Source: Paenibacillus paridis (lineage in GTDB: Bacteria > Bacillota > Bacilli > Paenibacillales > Paenibacillaceae). Taken from it: a DNA stretch of 64,000 nt. The stretch spans positions 1-64,000 of the forward strand of contig NZ_VCIX01000069.1 in NCBI RefSeq assembly GCF_006345825.1, given 5' to 3'. The number at the start of each line of letters is the position of its first letter. Within the stretch, counting starts at the first letter, position 1. The notes beneath the pieces are model-generated. The model had not been told where the DNA came from. It saw only the letters and a program-made list of their open reading frames with translations, and made no database searches. Made by a program: the position numbers and the translations under genes. This document shows positions 1 through 8,472 of this stretch, one piece after another.

Positions 1-173
1 GAAACTTGAAAGTTTGTGAATTATTGAACAAACTTAGATACCTACAAGACTAGGACAGGTTTAATGCAACGCTAGTGGAGGAATTCCATCTAATTTGTAA
101 CAATTCAAATGGATTTCCAGAAAATCACCACACTTGTCCTTACCAGCTATCAGCCTGTCATTACTAACAACAC

Positions 174-204
174 AAAAAAGGCAGCGATTATTCGCTGCCC
201 TTCC
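174..204 (-). terminator. Rho-independent terminator of the YhgE/Pip gene
   Basis: Perfect 8-bp inverted repeat GGCAGCGA (180-187) and TCGCTGCC (192-199) with a 4-nt loop. Read on the minus strand it is followed by a run of T (A-run at 174-179), so it serves the minus-strand gene that ends at 239. I see nothing recognisable in bases 1-173. Confidence 0.8.
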
Positions 205-238
205 TCATTCCCTTGCTGCCTTTACCCTGATCTTGCTT

Positions 239-2497
239 TTATACAGAAGCCGGTAAGGTGGGCTCCATAGTGTCGTTTTTCATTTTGCGATGAGATAGAG
301 TGAAGTAAATATAGGACAAGAATGCGAACAATAGCGCAATTCCCGCCAGAGTTGCGTAATAACCGCCCATCGAGCTGTAATCGCCGCTTGAAATAATGTC
401 CCTGAAGCCAGCCACCGAGTAAGTCATCGGCATAAATGGCGATATTTTTTGCATCCAGCCTGGGACAAGCTCAATCGGGAACGTACCTGCGGAGCTCGTA
501 AGCTGCAGAATCAATAGAATGATCGCTATAAAGCGGCCAGGGTTGTTCAGCGTCGCCACAAGAAACTGAATGATCATCATAAAGGTGATGCTCGTAAGAA
601 TCGTAAAGGTGATAAACAAGCCCATGCTCTGAACTTCAAGTTTGAGCAAGAATAACAACGCCGCATCGGCGATTAGCGCTTGAATTGTACCGATCATCAC
701 CAGCGTTAGCGCCTTGCTCCAGAACCAGCTCCAGCCATTCACCGGGCGTACCGCCGGCTCGCGCACAGAGTACACGATAGTCAGCATCATCGCGCCGACA
801 TATAGGCCCAGTGACAGGAAGTACGGCGCAAGTCCCGTTCCGTAATTCGTTACCTCAGACACCTTCTCCACGTCAAGCTTGACCGGATCGGCGAACATAT
901 CCACCATGCTATCCGTCAGCTTAAGGTCAGCCGTTTTGTCCGAAGCGTCACTCAGCTTGCCAGACAGTTCCTGCGTGCCATCCTCCAGCTTCAATAGCCC
1001 GGAAGCAACCTGTTGCGCGCCATCCTCCAACTTAACTGAACCATCTACAAAAGGCGTTACGCTGGACGAAAGCTGCGAAAGACCCGCAGTGAGCGTTGCT
1101 GCGCCGTTATTGAGCTGCTTCGCTCCTGTTGCCAGCTTTGCCCCGCCTGTACTTGCCTCGGCCAGCTTCTTGCCAAACTCGGACATGCCGTTAGTGAATT
1201 TCTCCGCGCCCGCTACAACTTGAGCCCCGCCAGCGCCAAGCTCTTTGCCGCCAGCCGCCGCTTCCTCAACCTTCTTATCGAAGGTGCCCAGACCATCAGC
1301 AACTTTAACAAGGCCTTCGTTCAGCTTCGTCGCCCCTTCACTCAGCTGCGTCTGCCCAGCCGATGACTTCTCCAAACCAGCCGCCAACTCGCGGCTTGCG
1401 CTCAGCAGTGCTGCAAAGTCCTCGCTCTCCGCCAGCTGCGGATTCGCCTGGCCCAGCTTCGCCAGCCCGTTCGCCAGCTGCGCGGCTCCTGCTTTCAGCT
1501 GCTCTTCGCCTGCAGCTGACTCCTTAAGACCGCCCGCAAGCTGCCCCGCAGCCTGCTGCGCGTCAGAGGCGCCTTCCGCCAGCTGTCCGCTCGCTCCGGC
1601 CAATTGCCCCAAGCCGTCGCTCAGCTTCACCGCTCCGGCTCCAAGCGAGCCCGCGCCTTTGCCTAGCGATGCGGCTCCCGCGCCAAGCTGCTGCTGCGCC
1701 GCCTGAAGCTGCGCCAGGCCGCTGGCCAAGCTTGACGTGCCTGCGCTAAGCTCGGCACTGCCTTTTCCAAGCTCCGCTCCGCCATTGCTAAGCTTCGTAA
1801 CGCCTTCCTGCAGCGTCATCGATCCGCTAACGAGCTTCGCCAAATTTTGCTCGATGAGCACCGCTCCATCCTTAGCCTTCGTCGTGCCGTCGGCAATTTC
1901 GCCGGCACCGTCGCTGGCTTGGCCGATGCCGTCAACAAGCTCCTCCATCTGTTCGAAAACGGTGCGAGTATACGCTGCCGTCACCTCTTTATTCAGCTCC
2001 ATCTTCATCGTATCGACAGCTTTGCTGCCGATTTGGGAAGCCAGAAAGTTGTAGCTTTCATTCGCCAAATACGTCAGCTGGGCCGGCGTCGGCTCATCAG
2101 AGGTCAATGAGGTCGTTTTCTCAGAAAAGTCGGCTGGGATTTCGATGGCTAAGTAATAGCTATGATCCTCGATCCCTGCCTGTGCTTCTTCCTTGCTAAC
2201 AAAATGCCACTCGAACTTTTCATTTTCCTTTAACTGTTCCTCAAAATCATCGCCGATATGCATCATCTCATCGTTATACTTGTAACCCGTATCCGCATTG
2301 ACGACCGCCACCGGCATCTTATCCAGATTTCCGTACGGGTCCCAAAATGCTCCCAGAAACATCGAAGAATACATAACCGGAATCATCATGACGCCAATCA
2401 CCGAAATCAACAGCATTTTGTTGCGGGCGATCCCGGACAATTCCTGACCAAATTGCTTAAATCCACTAAACTTCAAATTGTCCACGCTCCCCGTCAC
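239..2497 (-). CDS. YhgE/Pip family membrane protein
   Basis: Large membrane protein of the YhgE/Pip (phage infection protein) family, 752 aa. One transmembrane segment lies near residues 27-50, followed by an extracytoplasmic domain (about 60-180), a long repetitive region (about 195-520) built from repeats of the type LxxGxxxLxxG that looks like an extended coiled or stalk structure, then about five C-terminal transmembrane segments (about 560-740) resembling an ABC-2-type permease core. The family is linked to export or envelope functions, but a transported substrate is not established. The TetR gene lies just upstream on the same strand. Start is uncertain: GTG at 2497 abuts a palindromic operator, while a TTG at 2476 has a GGGGAG ribosome site nine bases away and may be the true start. 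The repetitive GC-rich codons create long antisense open frames that are artefacts. Confidence 0.9.
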   Translation of the reverse strand: MTGSVDNLKFSGFKQFGQELSGIARNKMLLISVIGVMMIPVMYSSMFLGAFWDPYGNLDKMPVAVVNADTGYKYNDEMMHIGDDFEEQLKENEKFEWHFVSKEEAQAGIEDHSYYLAIEIPADFSEKTTSLTSDEPTPAQLTYLANESYNFLASQIGSKAVDTMKMELNKEVTAAYTRTVFEQMEELVDGIGQASDGAGEIADGTTKAKDGAVLIEQNLAKLVSGSMTLQEGVTKLSNGGAELGKGSAELSAGTSSLASGLAQLQAAQQQLGAGAASLGKGAGSLGAGAVKLSDGLGQLAGASGQLAEGASDAQQAAGQLAGGLKESAAGEEQLKAGAAQLANGLAKLGQANPQLAESEDFAALLSASRELAAGLEKSSAGQTQLSEGATKLNEGLVKVADGLGTFDKKVEEAAAGGKELGAGGAQVVAGAEKFTNGMSEFGKKLAEASTGGAKLATGAKQLNNGAATLTAGLSQLSSSVTPFVDGSVKLEDGAQQVASGLLKLEDGTQELSGKLSDASDKTADLKLTDSMVDMFADPVKLDVEKVSEVTNYGTGLAPYFLSLGLYVGAMMLTIVYSVREPAVRPVNGWSWFWSKALTLVMIGTIQALIADAALLFLLKLEVQSMGLFITFTILTSITFMMIIQFLVATLNNPGRFIAIILLILQLTSSAGTFPIELVPGWMQKISPFMPMTYSVAGFRDIISSGDYSSMGGYYATLAGIALLFAFLSYIYFTLSHRKMKNDTMEPTLPASV

Positions 2498-2501
2498 TCA
2501 T

Positions 2502-2524
2502 TGACCATTTTTGTCATTTGGTCA
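2502..2524. promoter_or_regulatory. candidate TetR operator upstream of YhgE/Pip
   Basis: Inverted repeat TGACCA (2502-2507) and TGGTCA (2519-2524) immediately upstream of the YhgE/Pip start. The same half-site words occur upstream of the TetR gene (3149-3177), so both are probably bound by that regulator. Inferred from sequence symmetry only. Confidence 0.5.
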
Positions 2525-2552
2525 TTTTTTAGTGTAAAAAAAGGCATCCAGC

Positions 2553-3128
2553 TTATTCCGGAGCCAATCCTACTTGCATATAGAATCGCAATTGCTCCGC
2601 TACCTGTTTCTTATCCAGCGGTTCATGCGTCTTCTTCCACTCTACCGTAAGCGCCATGTATAAGCGCAGCATAACGAATGCCGTCATCTCGGGATTGCAA
2701 GGTTTAATCTCGCCTTTGTCCATAGCTAATTGCACCTGCTGCTGGATGTAGCCGACAACCGCACCCTCAATCTGCTGCATGCCTTCGACCGCCATCGGCG
2801 TGCCAATCTCGCGCACCTCATGCGATAGCTGAAGCGCAAGCTCATGCTGCTCACGGAATTCAAGCAATTGCTCTAGCACCGCATTCAAATTATCGAAAAA
2901 CGTTCGGTTCGGATCAACCACCCGCTCCGCCACCTGCTTCATTTCAATAATCAGCTTCTTCATAATTTCGTGGAATAACTCTTCCTTATTCGTAAAGAAC
3001 GTATAAATCGTCCCTTTGCCCACGTTCGCAATCTTAGCTACCTGATCCATCGTCGTCGCCTTGTATCCAAAAAGCGCAAAAGACTTGCCTGCCGCTTCTA
3101 CAATCTGCTGCCGCCGATCAATCGCCAT
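2553..3128 (-). CDS. TetR/AcrR family transcriptional regulator
   Basis: 191-aa regulator. The N-terminal TetR helix-turn-helix is at about residues 8-55 (AAGKSFALFGYKATTMDQVA, then the recognition helix around GKGTIYTFF). The C-terminal half is the usual helical ligand and dimerisation domain. A strong ribosome site GGAGGTGAT precedes the ATG. It lies 55 bp upstream of the YhgE/Pip gene on the same strand, a common pairing in Bacillota in which the TetR protein represses both genes. Palindromes sharing TGACC/GGTCA half-sites occur before both genes and support autoregulation plus control of the membrane protein. The ligand is unknown. Confidence 0.93.
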   Translation of the reverse strand: MAIDRRQQIVEAAGKSFALFGYKATTMDQVAKIANVGKGTIYTFFTNKEELFHEIMKKLIIEMKQVAERVVDPNRTFFDNLNAVLEQLLEFREQHELALQLSHEVREIGTPMAVEGMQQIEGAVVGYIQQQVQLAMDKGEIKPCNPEMTAFVMLRLYMALTVEWKKTHEPLDKKQVAEQLRFYMQVGLAPE

Positions 3129-3148
3129 TCCATCACCTCCGACCCTAT

Positions 3149-3177
3149 AAATGACCAGAAAACCAAAACGGTCATTT
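3149..3177. promoter_or_regulatory. candidate TetR autoregulatory operator
   Basis: Inverted repeat AAATGACC (3149-3156) and GGTCATTT (3170-3177) 21 bp upstream of the TetR start codon. It resembles the palindrome at 2502-2524 in half-site sequence although its spacing is longer. Placement over the expected promoter fits repression. Confidence 0.5.
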
Positions 3178-3399
3178 CGACAAAAGTAATCATATCACGC
3201 GCCATTTTCAAATGCAATACCTGAACCGAATCCATTATCAAGTCGTTTTCATCAGGCAGACAGCAACCCAATCTGAATCCAAGCCCACGCACAACCTACG
3301 CCACACGTATAAAGATGACATCACTCGCCAAAAAGAGCTATAATACACTTAGAGCTGTAACAATCATCTGCACAGCAGAATAAAAAGGAGTGTTTCCCT

Positions 3400-3738
3400 A
3401 TGTCGTACAAAGAAATTACTACCATTGAAGAATGGAACAACGTTTACGAAGCTTCCGCCACTCGCCCGCTCGTCGTTTTCAAGCACAGCACTACTTGTCC
3501 GGTTAGCGCGAACGCTCACCAAGAATTCAGCCAATACCTTGATGGTACACCAAGAGAAGATGTTGACTACGTACTTGTCAAAGTCATCGAGTCCCGTCCC
3601 GTATCGAATCAGATCGCTGAAGATACGTCCGTGAAGCATGAATCTCCACAAATCATGTACATCGATAAAAAAGAAAAAGTATGGTCAGCTACTCACTGGT
3701 CCATTACGAAAGCTCATATCACAGCTGTTCTTGACTAA
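3400..3738 (+). CDS. ytxJ: bacillithiol-system redox protein YtxJ (BrxC-like)
   Basis: 112-aa thioredoxin-like monothiol protein of the YtxJ/BrxC family, proposed to act in the bacillithiol redox system (debacillithiolation of proteins or low-molecular-weight disulfide handling). The conserved active site lies at about residues 30-37 (STTCPVSA), with the single redox Cys at residue 33; the following cis-Pro region (ESPQIMYI) is also typical. The length equals the family's usual 105-115 aa. A ribosome site AAAAGGAG precedes the ATG by about ten bases. It is a single-gene unit with its own terminator at 3777-3821. Confidence 0.92.
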   Translation: MSYKEITTIEEWNNVYEASATRPLVVFKHSTTCPVSANAHQEFSQYLDGTPREDVDYVLVKVIESRPVSNQIAEDTSVKHESPQIMYIDKKEKVWSATHWSITKAHITAVLD

Positions 3739-3776
3739 CTCACTTCACCGACTATACCTTTCCAAAGGTTAATCAT

Positions 3777-3821
3777 AGCTCTCAGCCTAGCGCCTCGTGC
3801 GTGAGGCTGAGAGCTTTTTAG
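3777..3821 (+). terminator. Rho-independent terminator after ytxJ
   Basis: Long inverted repeat AGCTCTCAGCCT (3777-3788) and AGGCTGAGAGCT (about 3804-3815) followed by a T-run. Confidence 0.88.
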
Positions 3822-4234
3822 TAGGCTTGTTTCTGTAAAAAAAGATATAAATGAGGATTACCGTAGATTAATATTATGCTCCGTTTTGTTCGTTATTGTT
3901 CTCTACTAATCGTTTCGAATCTATTCCTCTGCTACCTCGTTAACGCAGGTTACTGCGTTTTACGTTAAACTACTGCTAATCATATCCATTTTATTTTACA
4001 TCCAAAATACCCCTCTGTTATCGCGCTCGGCTCCGTTTACAATTGTATTTTCTCCAAATTCTAAACCACCCCTGCTTAAAGGCTCACAGCATTTAGAACT
4101 AGATGAAGACACATTGTTGCATCATTTAGCCCATTCTCAATAACGCATAAATGTGGTTATCTAGAGAATGTCGGAATATATCGATTAATCTATCGCTTAG
4201 ATCCGCAATCGCTTGTAATAGGGGGATATTTTTT
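3822..4234. other. non-coding gap, about 410 bp
   Basis: AT-rich stretch with no convincing reading frame. The only structure seen is a short hairpin AACGCAG (3942-3948) and CTGCGTT (3953-3959), too weak and without a T-run to call a terminator. The promoter for the S-layer-homology gene is presumably here but no confident -35/-10 pair was found. Confidence 0.5.
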
Positions 4235-5482
4235 ATGAAGCGCTTTGCCATTATCGCAATCGCAGCCACGTTTCTGTGGGCAGGATTATCCAGTCCGCTA
4301 GCCAATTCGCTGGCAACGGCCGCTGCCTCTGCGCCGGTTTTTAAAGATATAAAGGGTCATTGGGCGGAAAAAACCATCACCGATATGGTAAAACAAGGGA
4401 TATTAGATGGATATCCCGATGGGACCTTTCGACCACAAGAGCCTGTGAAAGTCGATCAATTCATCAAAATGCTCGTTCTTTCGTACACGGACCTGCACCA
4501 AAACGGAGCACGCAGCTGGAATACCCAATTCCTCCAGTCGCTGAGCGAAGAGAATCAAGCAATTTTAAAGCAAGATTACCGCTATTTCGACTTCAAGCCA
4601 AACGCGGCCGGATACTGGGCGAAGCAGTTTATCGATGTCGCGAGCGATCTTCATTTTTTGAACAAAAGCAGGTACAGTGATTTCCAAGCTGACTTGAACC
4701 GCGAGAACGTTGCGGAAATCGTCTATTACACCCTGCAGGAAACGGAGTTTCTGGAGGATGGCTTATTCGGCCAAAAAATGGCCCAAGCTTACGGCGATCT
4801 CATGGGCGCTTCCGAGCGCGAGCAAAAATTCATTGCCGAGACGCTGGTCAAAGGCATTATGCAGGGATACCCGAACGGCTTCTTCGGCGTCGGCGATACT
4901 GTGACCCGCGCGGAATCGCTTGTCATCCTAAACCGCCTCACAGACAAGTCGAAGCGCCTTGCCATCGCCGTATCTCCCGACAAGCTCGAACGTGTGGTCC
5001 CAACCGCTGGCGGCGGCAAAAAAATTATCATTTTCCCAGATAAACGAATGTGGGATGCCTACGAAACGCTGATCGCTGCCGGGCAGCTGCGCGGCTCCAA
5101 CCACGATTTGTACGAGACGACGCTTCGCCTATTCAAAGACCAAGCCGAGAAGGACAGCGTATTAAACCGCCCATCAGGATCATCTACTATTAACGAGGAA
5201 GCAGCGGTATGGCTGGACCCGCAATACAACACATACGGCATCACCATACGGCTTCGTGAGGGCACTCTTGCCCGCAATAAGGAAGTGGTCGAGCAGTTCG
5301 CCAATCAGCTGTTTGGCTACAACGCCTCTTTGTTCAAAGAGCTGTTCAACGACATTAGCAAGCGTGTGGAGGCCGGAACGAAAGTAGCCGCCCAGCAGAA
5401 GCTGATCGGAACCGATAACGTCAACATCCAAGTTGACGCCGCGAGCAAAACCGTTATCTTCTCTATCGCTACCAAAAAATAG
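4235..5482 (+). CDS. secreted S-layer homology (SLH) domain protein
   Basis: About 415-aa exported protein. ATG at 4235 (MKRFAIIAIAATFLW) is preferred over an upstream in-frame ATG at 4151 because it gives a clean signal peptide ending near AAAS and has a GGGGG ribosome site nine bases upstream. SLH modules: one clear copy at about residues 35-82 (FKDIKGHWAEKTITDMV, then DGYPDGTFRP), a diverged middle copy at about 115-165, and a third at about 185-235 (GIMQGYPNGFFGVGDTVTRA). SLH triplets bind pyruvylated secondary wall polymers and anchor proteins to the cell surface. The C-terminal 180 residues are of unknown function. It is a single-gene unit with its own terminator. Confidence 0.88.
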   Translation: MKRFAIIAIAATFLWAGLSSPLANSLATAAASAPVFKDIKGHWAEKTITDMVKQGILDGYPDGTFRPQEPVKVDQFIKMLVLSYTDLHQNGARSWNTQFLQSLSEENQAILKQDYRYFDFKPNAAGYWAKQFIDVASDLHFLNKSRYSDFQADLNRENVAEIVYYTLQETEFLEDGLFGQKMAQAYGDLMGASEREQKFIAETLVKGIMQGYPNGFFGVGDTVTRAESLVILNRLTDKSKRLAIAVSPDKLERVVPTAGGGKKIIIFPDKRMWDAYETLIAAGQLRGSNHDLYETTLRLFKDQAEKDSVLNRPSGSSTINEEAAVWLDPQYNTYGITIRLREGTLARNKEVVEQFANQLFGYNASLFKELFNDISKRVEAGTKVAAQQKLIGTDNVNIQVDAASKTVIFSIATKK

Positions 5483-5496
5483 GCGTTTTTGTTTAG

Positions 5497-5541
5497 AACA
5501 GCTGCTCAGTGGTTAATAGCCAACAAGCAGCTGTTTTTTTC
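5497..5541 (+). terminator. Rho-independent terminator after SLH gene
   Basis: Inverted repeat AACAGCTGCT (5497-5506) and AGCAGCTGTT (5526-5535) followed by a T-run. Confidence 0.88.
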
Positions 5542-5619
5542 GGCCAAGTCGATATTAAGTCACTTTTACACTTTTAAACCATGCAATAATCAGCCCGTTA
5601 TCACAAAGGAGGACTACCT

Positions 5620-6741
5620 ATGAAACGAATGAAACCAGCTTTAAAGGCTCACCCTAACATGCCAAAAAAGATCGCCGCGCTCGTCACTGCCGCATTGCTA
5701 GTTGTTTCGACTCCCGCGGTGGGAGGGATTGCCGGAGGCGTTGCTGCAGCAGCGGAATCGCAGCAGTTGAACGTCACTTCTCAGCCTTATAATATTAACG
5801 GCGTGCTGTCTAATGTGCCCTCTGCCAATGTGGAAGGAAACACGTACATCGGCATTCGCGTGCTGAATGAAACGCTTGGGCTTGGCACGAGCTGGGATCC
5901 CAAAACAAGGTCGGTCACAGTAACGGGACGAGACCGTACGTTTGTCGCTTCCCCGGATGATGGCAGCTATACGTTGAACGGCCAAGTCATCTATGGCAAT
6001 CCTGCCATTATCGAGAATGACACGGCCTATCTCCCTCTTCGTTTTGTGTTGGAGAGAATGGGCTACGGCATTTCCTATGATCATGGCAGCAAGACGGTAG
6101 GCATCGATACTATTCAGGAGAACGCCTTATCCATCGAAACGAGCACTATCAACAAAGTTACGCAGGAGCAATCCTTGATCATTCATTATCCCGTAATTAG
6201 CGGGTATGAGAATGCCGAGTCGCAAACCAAGGTTAATGACTTTTTGAAAAAAGAAGCAGAAGCTTATGCCGTGACCGGCCAACAAGCGCTATCCCAAGCT
6301 CAAAAGGATGTTAGCGAGCTGGAAGACGCTAATCCGGATTTGGCAATGCCACCCCTTTCTTTCGAAGGAACGTATACGATTACGTATAACGAAGATAACC
6401 GCTTAAGCCTCTACGTCGATTATTATACTTACTTAGGCGGTGCGCATGGCATGACGGAGCGCGTTTCCTATACGTTTGATCTTAAAACAGGCGAACAGCT
6501 GTCCTTAAGAGAAGCCGCGAATAACCACGAGAATTATCTCAACATTATTAACGCGTCCATTCGTGAGCAAATCAAAGAACGAAAATTGTTATTGCTCAAT
6601 CCGTTTGAAGGCATCGCATCCGACCGACCATTCTACCTCAAGCATGGCGCGGTCGTTATCTCCTTCGGTCAATATGAATATACCGCTTACGCCGAAGGCA
6701 TGCCGGAGTTTTTGACTTCGTTCCTTGCTTTTAGCGAATAA
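5620..6741 (+). CDS. secreted stalk-domain protein with DUF4163/DUF3298 (RsiV/PdaC-like) region
   Basis: 373-aa exported protein. Signal peptide (about residues 1-45, basic start then an Ala-rich core), then a copper-amine-oxidase-N-like stalk domain (about 55-155; features such as TYIGIRVLNETLG and AYLPLRFVLE), then a DUF4163 plus DUF3298 pair (about 165-365), recognisable by YYTYLGGAHGMT and the following TFDLKTGEQLSL. The DUF4163/DUF3298 pair also occurs in RsiV-type anti-sigma factors and PdaC peptidoglycan deacetylases, where it contributes to binding cell-wall ligands such as lysozyme. No deacetylase or anti-sigma domain is present here, so an envelope-binding role is an inference. AAAGGAGG ribosome site before the ATG; own terminator downstream. 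Confidence 0.85.
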   Translation: MKRMKPALKAHPNMPKKIAALVTAALLVVSTPAVGGIAGGVAAAAESQQLNVTSQPYNINGVLSNVPSANVEGNTYIGIRVLNETLGLGTSWDPKTRSVTVTGRDRTFVASPDDGSYTLNGQVIYGNPAIIENDTAYLPLRFVLERMGYGISYDHGSKTVGIDTIQENALSIETSTINKVTQEQSLIIHYPVISGYENAESQTKVNDFLKKEAEAYAVTGQQALSQAQKDVSELEDANPDLAMPPLSFEGTYTITYNEDNRLSLYVDYYTYLGGAHGMTERVSYTFDLKTGEQLSLREAANNHENYLNIINASIREQIKERKLLLLNPFEGIASDRPFYLKHGAVVISFGQYEYTAYAEGMPEFLTSFLAFSE

Positions 6742-6790
6742 CGTTGTTGACCTGCCTATGCGGAATATGTAGGATTAACTATAGACGAAG

Positions 6791-6828
6791 AACGTCCATC
6801 TGCCATTAGGCATGTGGGCGTTTTTTTG
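6791..6828 (+). terminator. Rho-independent terminator
   Basis: Stem ACGTCCATCTGCC and GGCATGTGGGCGT (imperfect, one mismatch plus wobble) around a short loop, followed by seven T. It ends the transcript of the stalk/DUF3298 gene and lies just before the next gene's ribosome site. Confidence 0.8.
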
Positions 6829-6855
6829 CGTGGACATAAAGGAGGAGATTAGGCA

Positions 6856-7524
6856 TTGGATACATTTGAACGAGCTCATACCGTCTTTATTGAGAAGCAT
6901 TTAGATGCCAGAAGCGGCGAAAGAAGGGCACGACTGCTGAGAGGCCATGGGTTTGGGGAGAAATTATTACTAGAAAACGTATGGTGGCCCGTCTTCGGTC
7001 ATTTCGACCATCTCCATCCCGAATTCGAAGTGTACGATCGCAATCGCAAATCATATTTTTTAGACATCGCCTATACTCCGCCTTTTGGGTTATTCAATGT
7101 GGAATGCCATGGTTATCAATCTCATATCAAGGACATGGATCGCGAGAAGTTTAGCTATTCGCTAAATCGGGACACCTTTCTTACAGCCATAGGCTGGAAA
7201 ATGCTCCATTTTTCCTTCGACGACATCAAGGACCGTCCCGAGATTTGCCGCTCGCTGCTCAAACTCGCCCTTGGCCCCTACCTATTGCGCAAAGACGATA
7301 GGCATTCATTAACCAAAGCGGAAAAAGACTTATTGCTGCTCGCATGGAGACTCGGCAGGCCGATCCGCCCTATCGACCTTTGCGAAGCCTGGAAGCTGAA
7401 TTTCCGCACAGCCCGCAAGCTATTAACAGGCATGGTTCTTAAAGGCTTGCTCCAGCCTATCTCGAGGGGAACGACCATAAGGTACTATGAGTTAAAAAAA
7501 GAAACGCTCGACTTATTGTTCTAG
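6856..7524 (+). CDS. unknown protein: nuclease-fold-like N-terminus plus winged helix
   Basis: 222 aa, TTG start at 6856 chosen because GGAGGAG lies eight bases upstream. The N-terminal two thirds resemble the small PD-(D/E)xK-type endonuclease fold of DUF559/Vsr-like proteins: an acidic residue in FLDIAYTPPFG (about 70), a Glu in FNVECHGYQSH (about 85-95), and a strand-turn ending GWKMLHFSFDDI (about 115-125). The C-terminal third (about 150-222) looks like a winged helix (RPIDLCEAWKLNFRTARKLL, then a wing and RYYEL). I do not recognise a named family. It could be a DNA-binding regulator that reuses a nuclease fold or an actual nuclease. Neighbours give no functional clue; it is followed by the 308-bp repeat array. 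Confidence 0.75.
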   Translation: MDTFERAHTVFIEKHLDARSGERRARLLRGHGFGEKLLLENVWWPVFGHFDHLHPEFEVYDRNRKSYFLDIAYTPPFGLFNVECHGYQSHIKDMDREKFSYSLNRDTFLTAIGWKMLHFSFDDIKDRPEICRSLLKLALGPYLLRKDDRHSLTKAEKDLLLLAWRLGRPIRPIDLCEAWKLNFRTARKLLTGMVLKGLLQPISRGTTIRYYELKKETLDLLF

Positions 7525-7585
7525 CCTTAATCTAAGGCAATTTACTTCCACTAAGGGAAAACAGTGTGGGCATAGGAAAAATCAA

Positions 7586-8430
7586 CTCCCCCACCGCCAA
7601 CCTATATTGTACGCTCGCAGGATAGAGGCCGTTTTTCCGGTAGAAGCAGCTTCTTTCCTGAACTCCATACAACATAGACACCTATTCGGCTCAGCTCAGC
7701 CTCATAATCGGCGCATTCTACTGCATACGTGCAGGATAGGCTCACCTTTCACACTAATCTGGGGTTAGTTACTGCATACGTGCAACATAGCGACGTTTGT
7801 GGGCTACTAGAGGCTAAGCTTATATAGTTACGAACAACACCCAGAGACCGGACGCGACTTCGAGCGTGCAGCACACCTCGGAGCAACAATTCACTCCCCC
7901 ACCGCCAACCTATATTGTACGCTCGCAGGAAAGAGGCCGCTTTTCCGGTAGAAGCGGCTTCTATCCTGCACTCCATACAACATAGACCCCTATTCGCCCC
8001 CGCTCAGGCTCATAATCAGCGCATTCTACTGCATACGTACAGGATAGACTCGCTTTTCACACTAATCTGGGGTTAGTTACTGCATACGTGCAACATAGCG
8101 ACGTTTGTGGGCTACTAGAGGCTAAGCTTATATAGTTACGAACAACACGCAGGGACAGGACGCGACTTCGAGCGTGTAGCACACCTCAGAGCAACAATTC
8201 GCTCCCACCGCCAACCTATATTGTACGCTCGCAGGATAGAGGCCGCTTTTCCGGTAGAAGCGACCTCTATCCTGCACTCCATACAACTTAGCCCCCCTAT
8301 TCGGCCCACCTCAGGCTCATAATTGGCGCATTCTACTGCATACGTGCAGGATAGACTCGCCTTTCACACTAATCTGGGGTTAGTTACTGCATACGTGCAA
8401 CATAGCGACGTTTGTGGGCTACTAGAGGTT
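7586..8430. repeat. three tandem direct repeats of 308 bp (last copy partial)
   Basis: Units start at 7586, 7894 and 8202 (period exactly 308 bp), each opening with CTCCC-ACCGCCAACCTATATT; the third breaks off near 8430. Copies are nearly identical. Within each unit are four diverged subrepeats of about 25 bp of the form T-TGCATACGTGCA-GATAG or -CATAG, and a hairpin GCCGCTTTTCC-GGTAGAAGCGGC. A further lone subrepeat follows at about 8440-8470. There is no open frame of gene quality and no transposase. This is an intergenic repeat family rather than a CRISPR array (no conserved repeat/spacer rhythm). Confidence 0.92.
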
Positions 8431-8472
8431 AGAGGTTAATTACTGCATATGCGCAATGCAGTGTCGCTGTAC

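Noticed and set aside
879..2110. Several long plus-strand open frames opposite the YhgE/Pip gene
   Set aside because: They are low-complexity antisense shadows (Ala/Ser/Pro-rich) of the repetitive LxxG coding region, with no ribosome sites or recognisable domains.
3098..3292. Small minus-strand frame upstream of TetR
   Set aside because: Overlaps the TetR start and operator region, no ribosome site, no recognisable features.
7586..8430. CRISPR array
   Set aside because: Repeats are 308 bp and direct, with no short repeat/spacer alternation and no cas genes.
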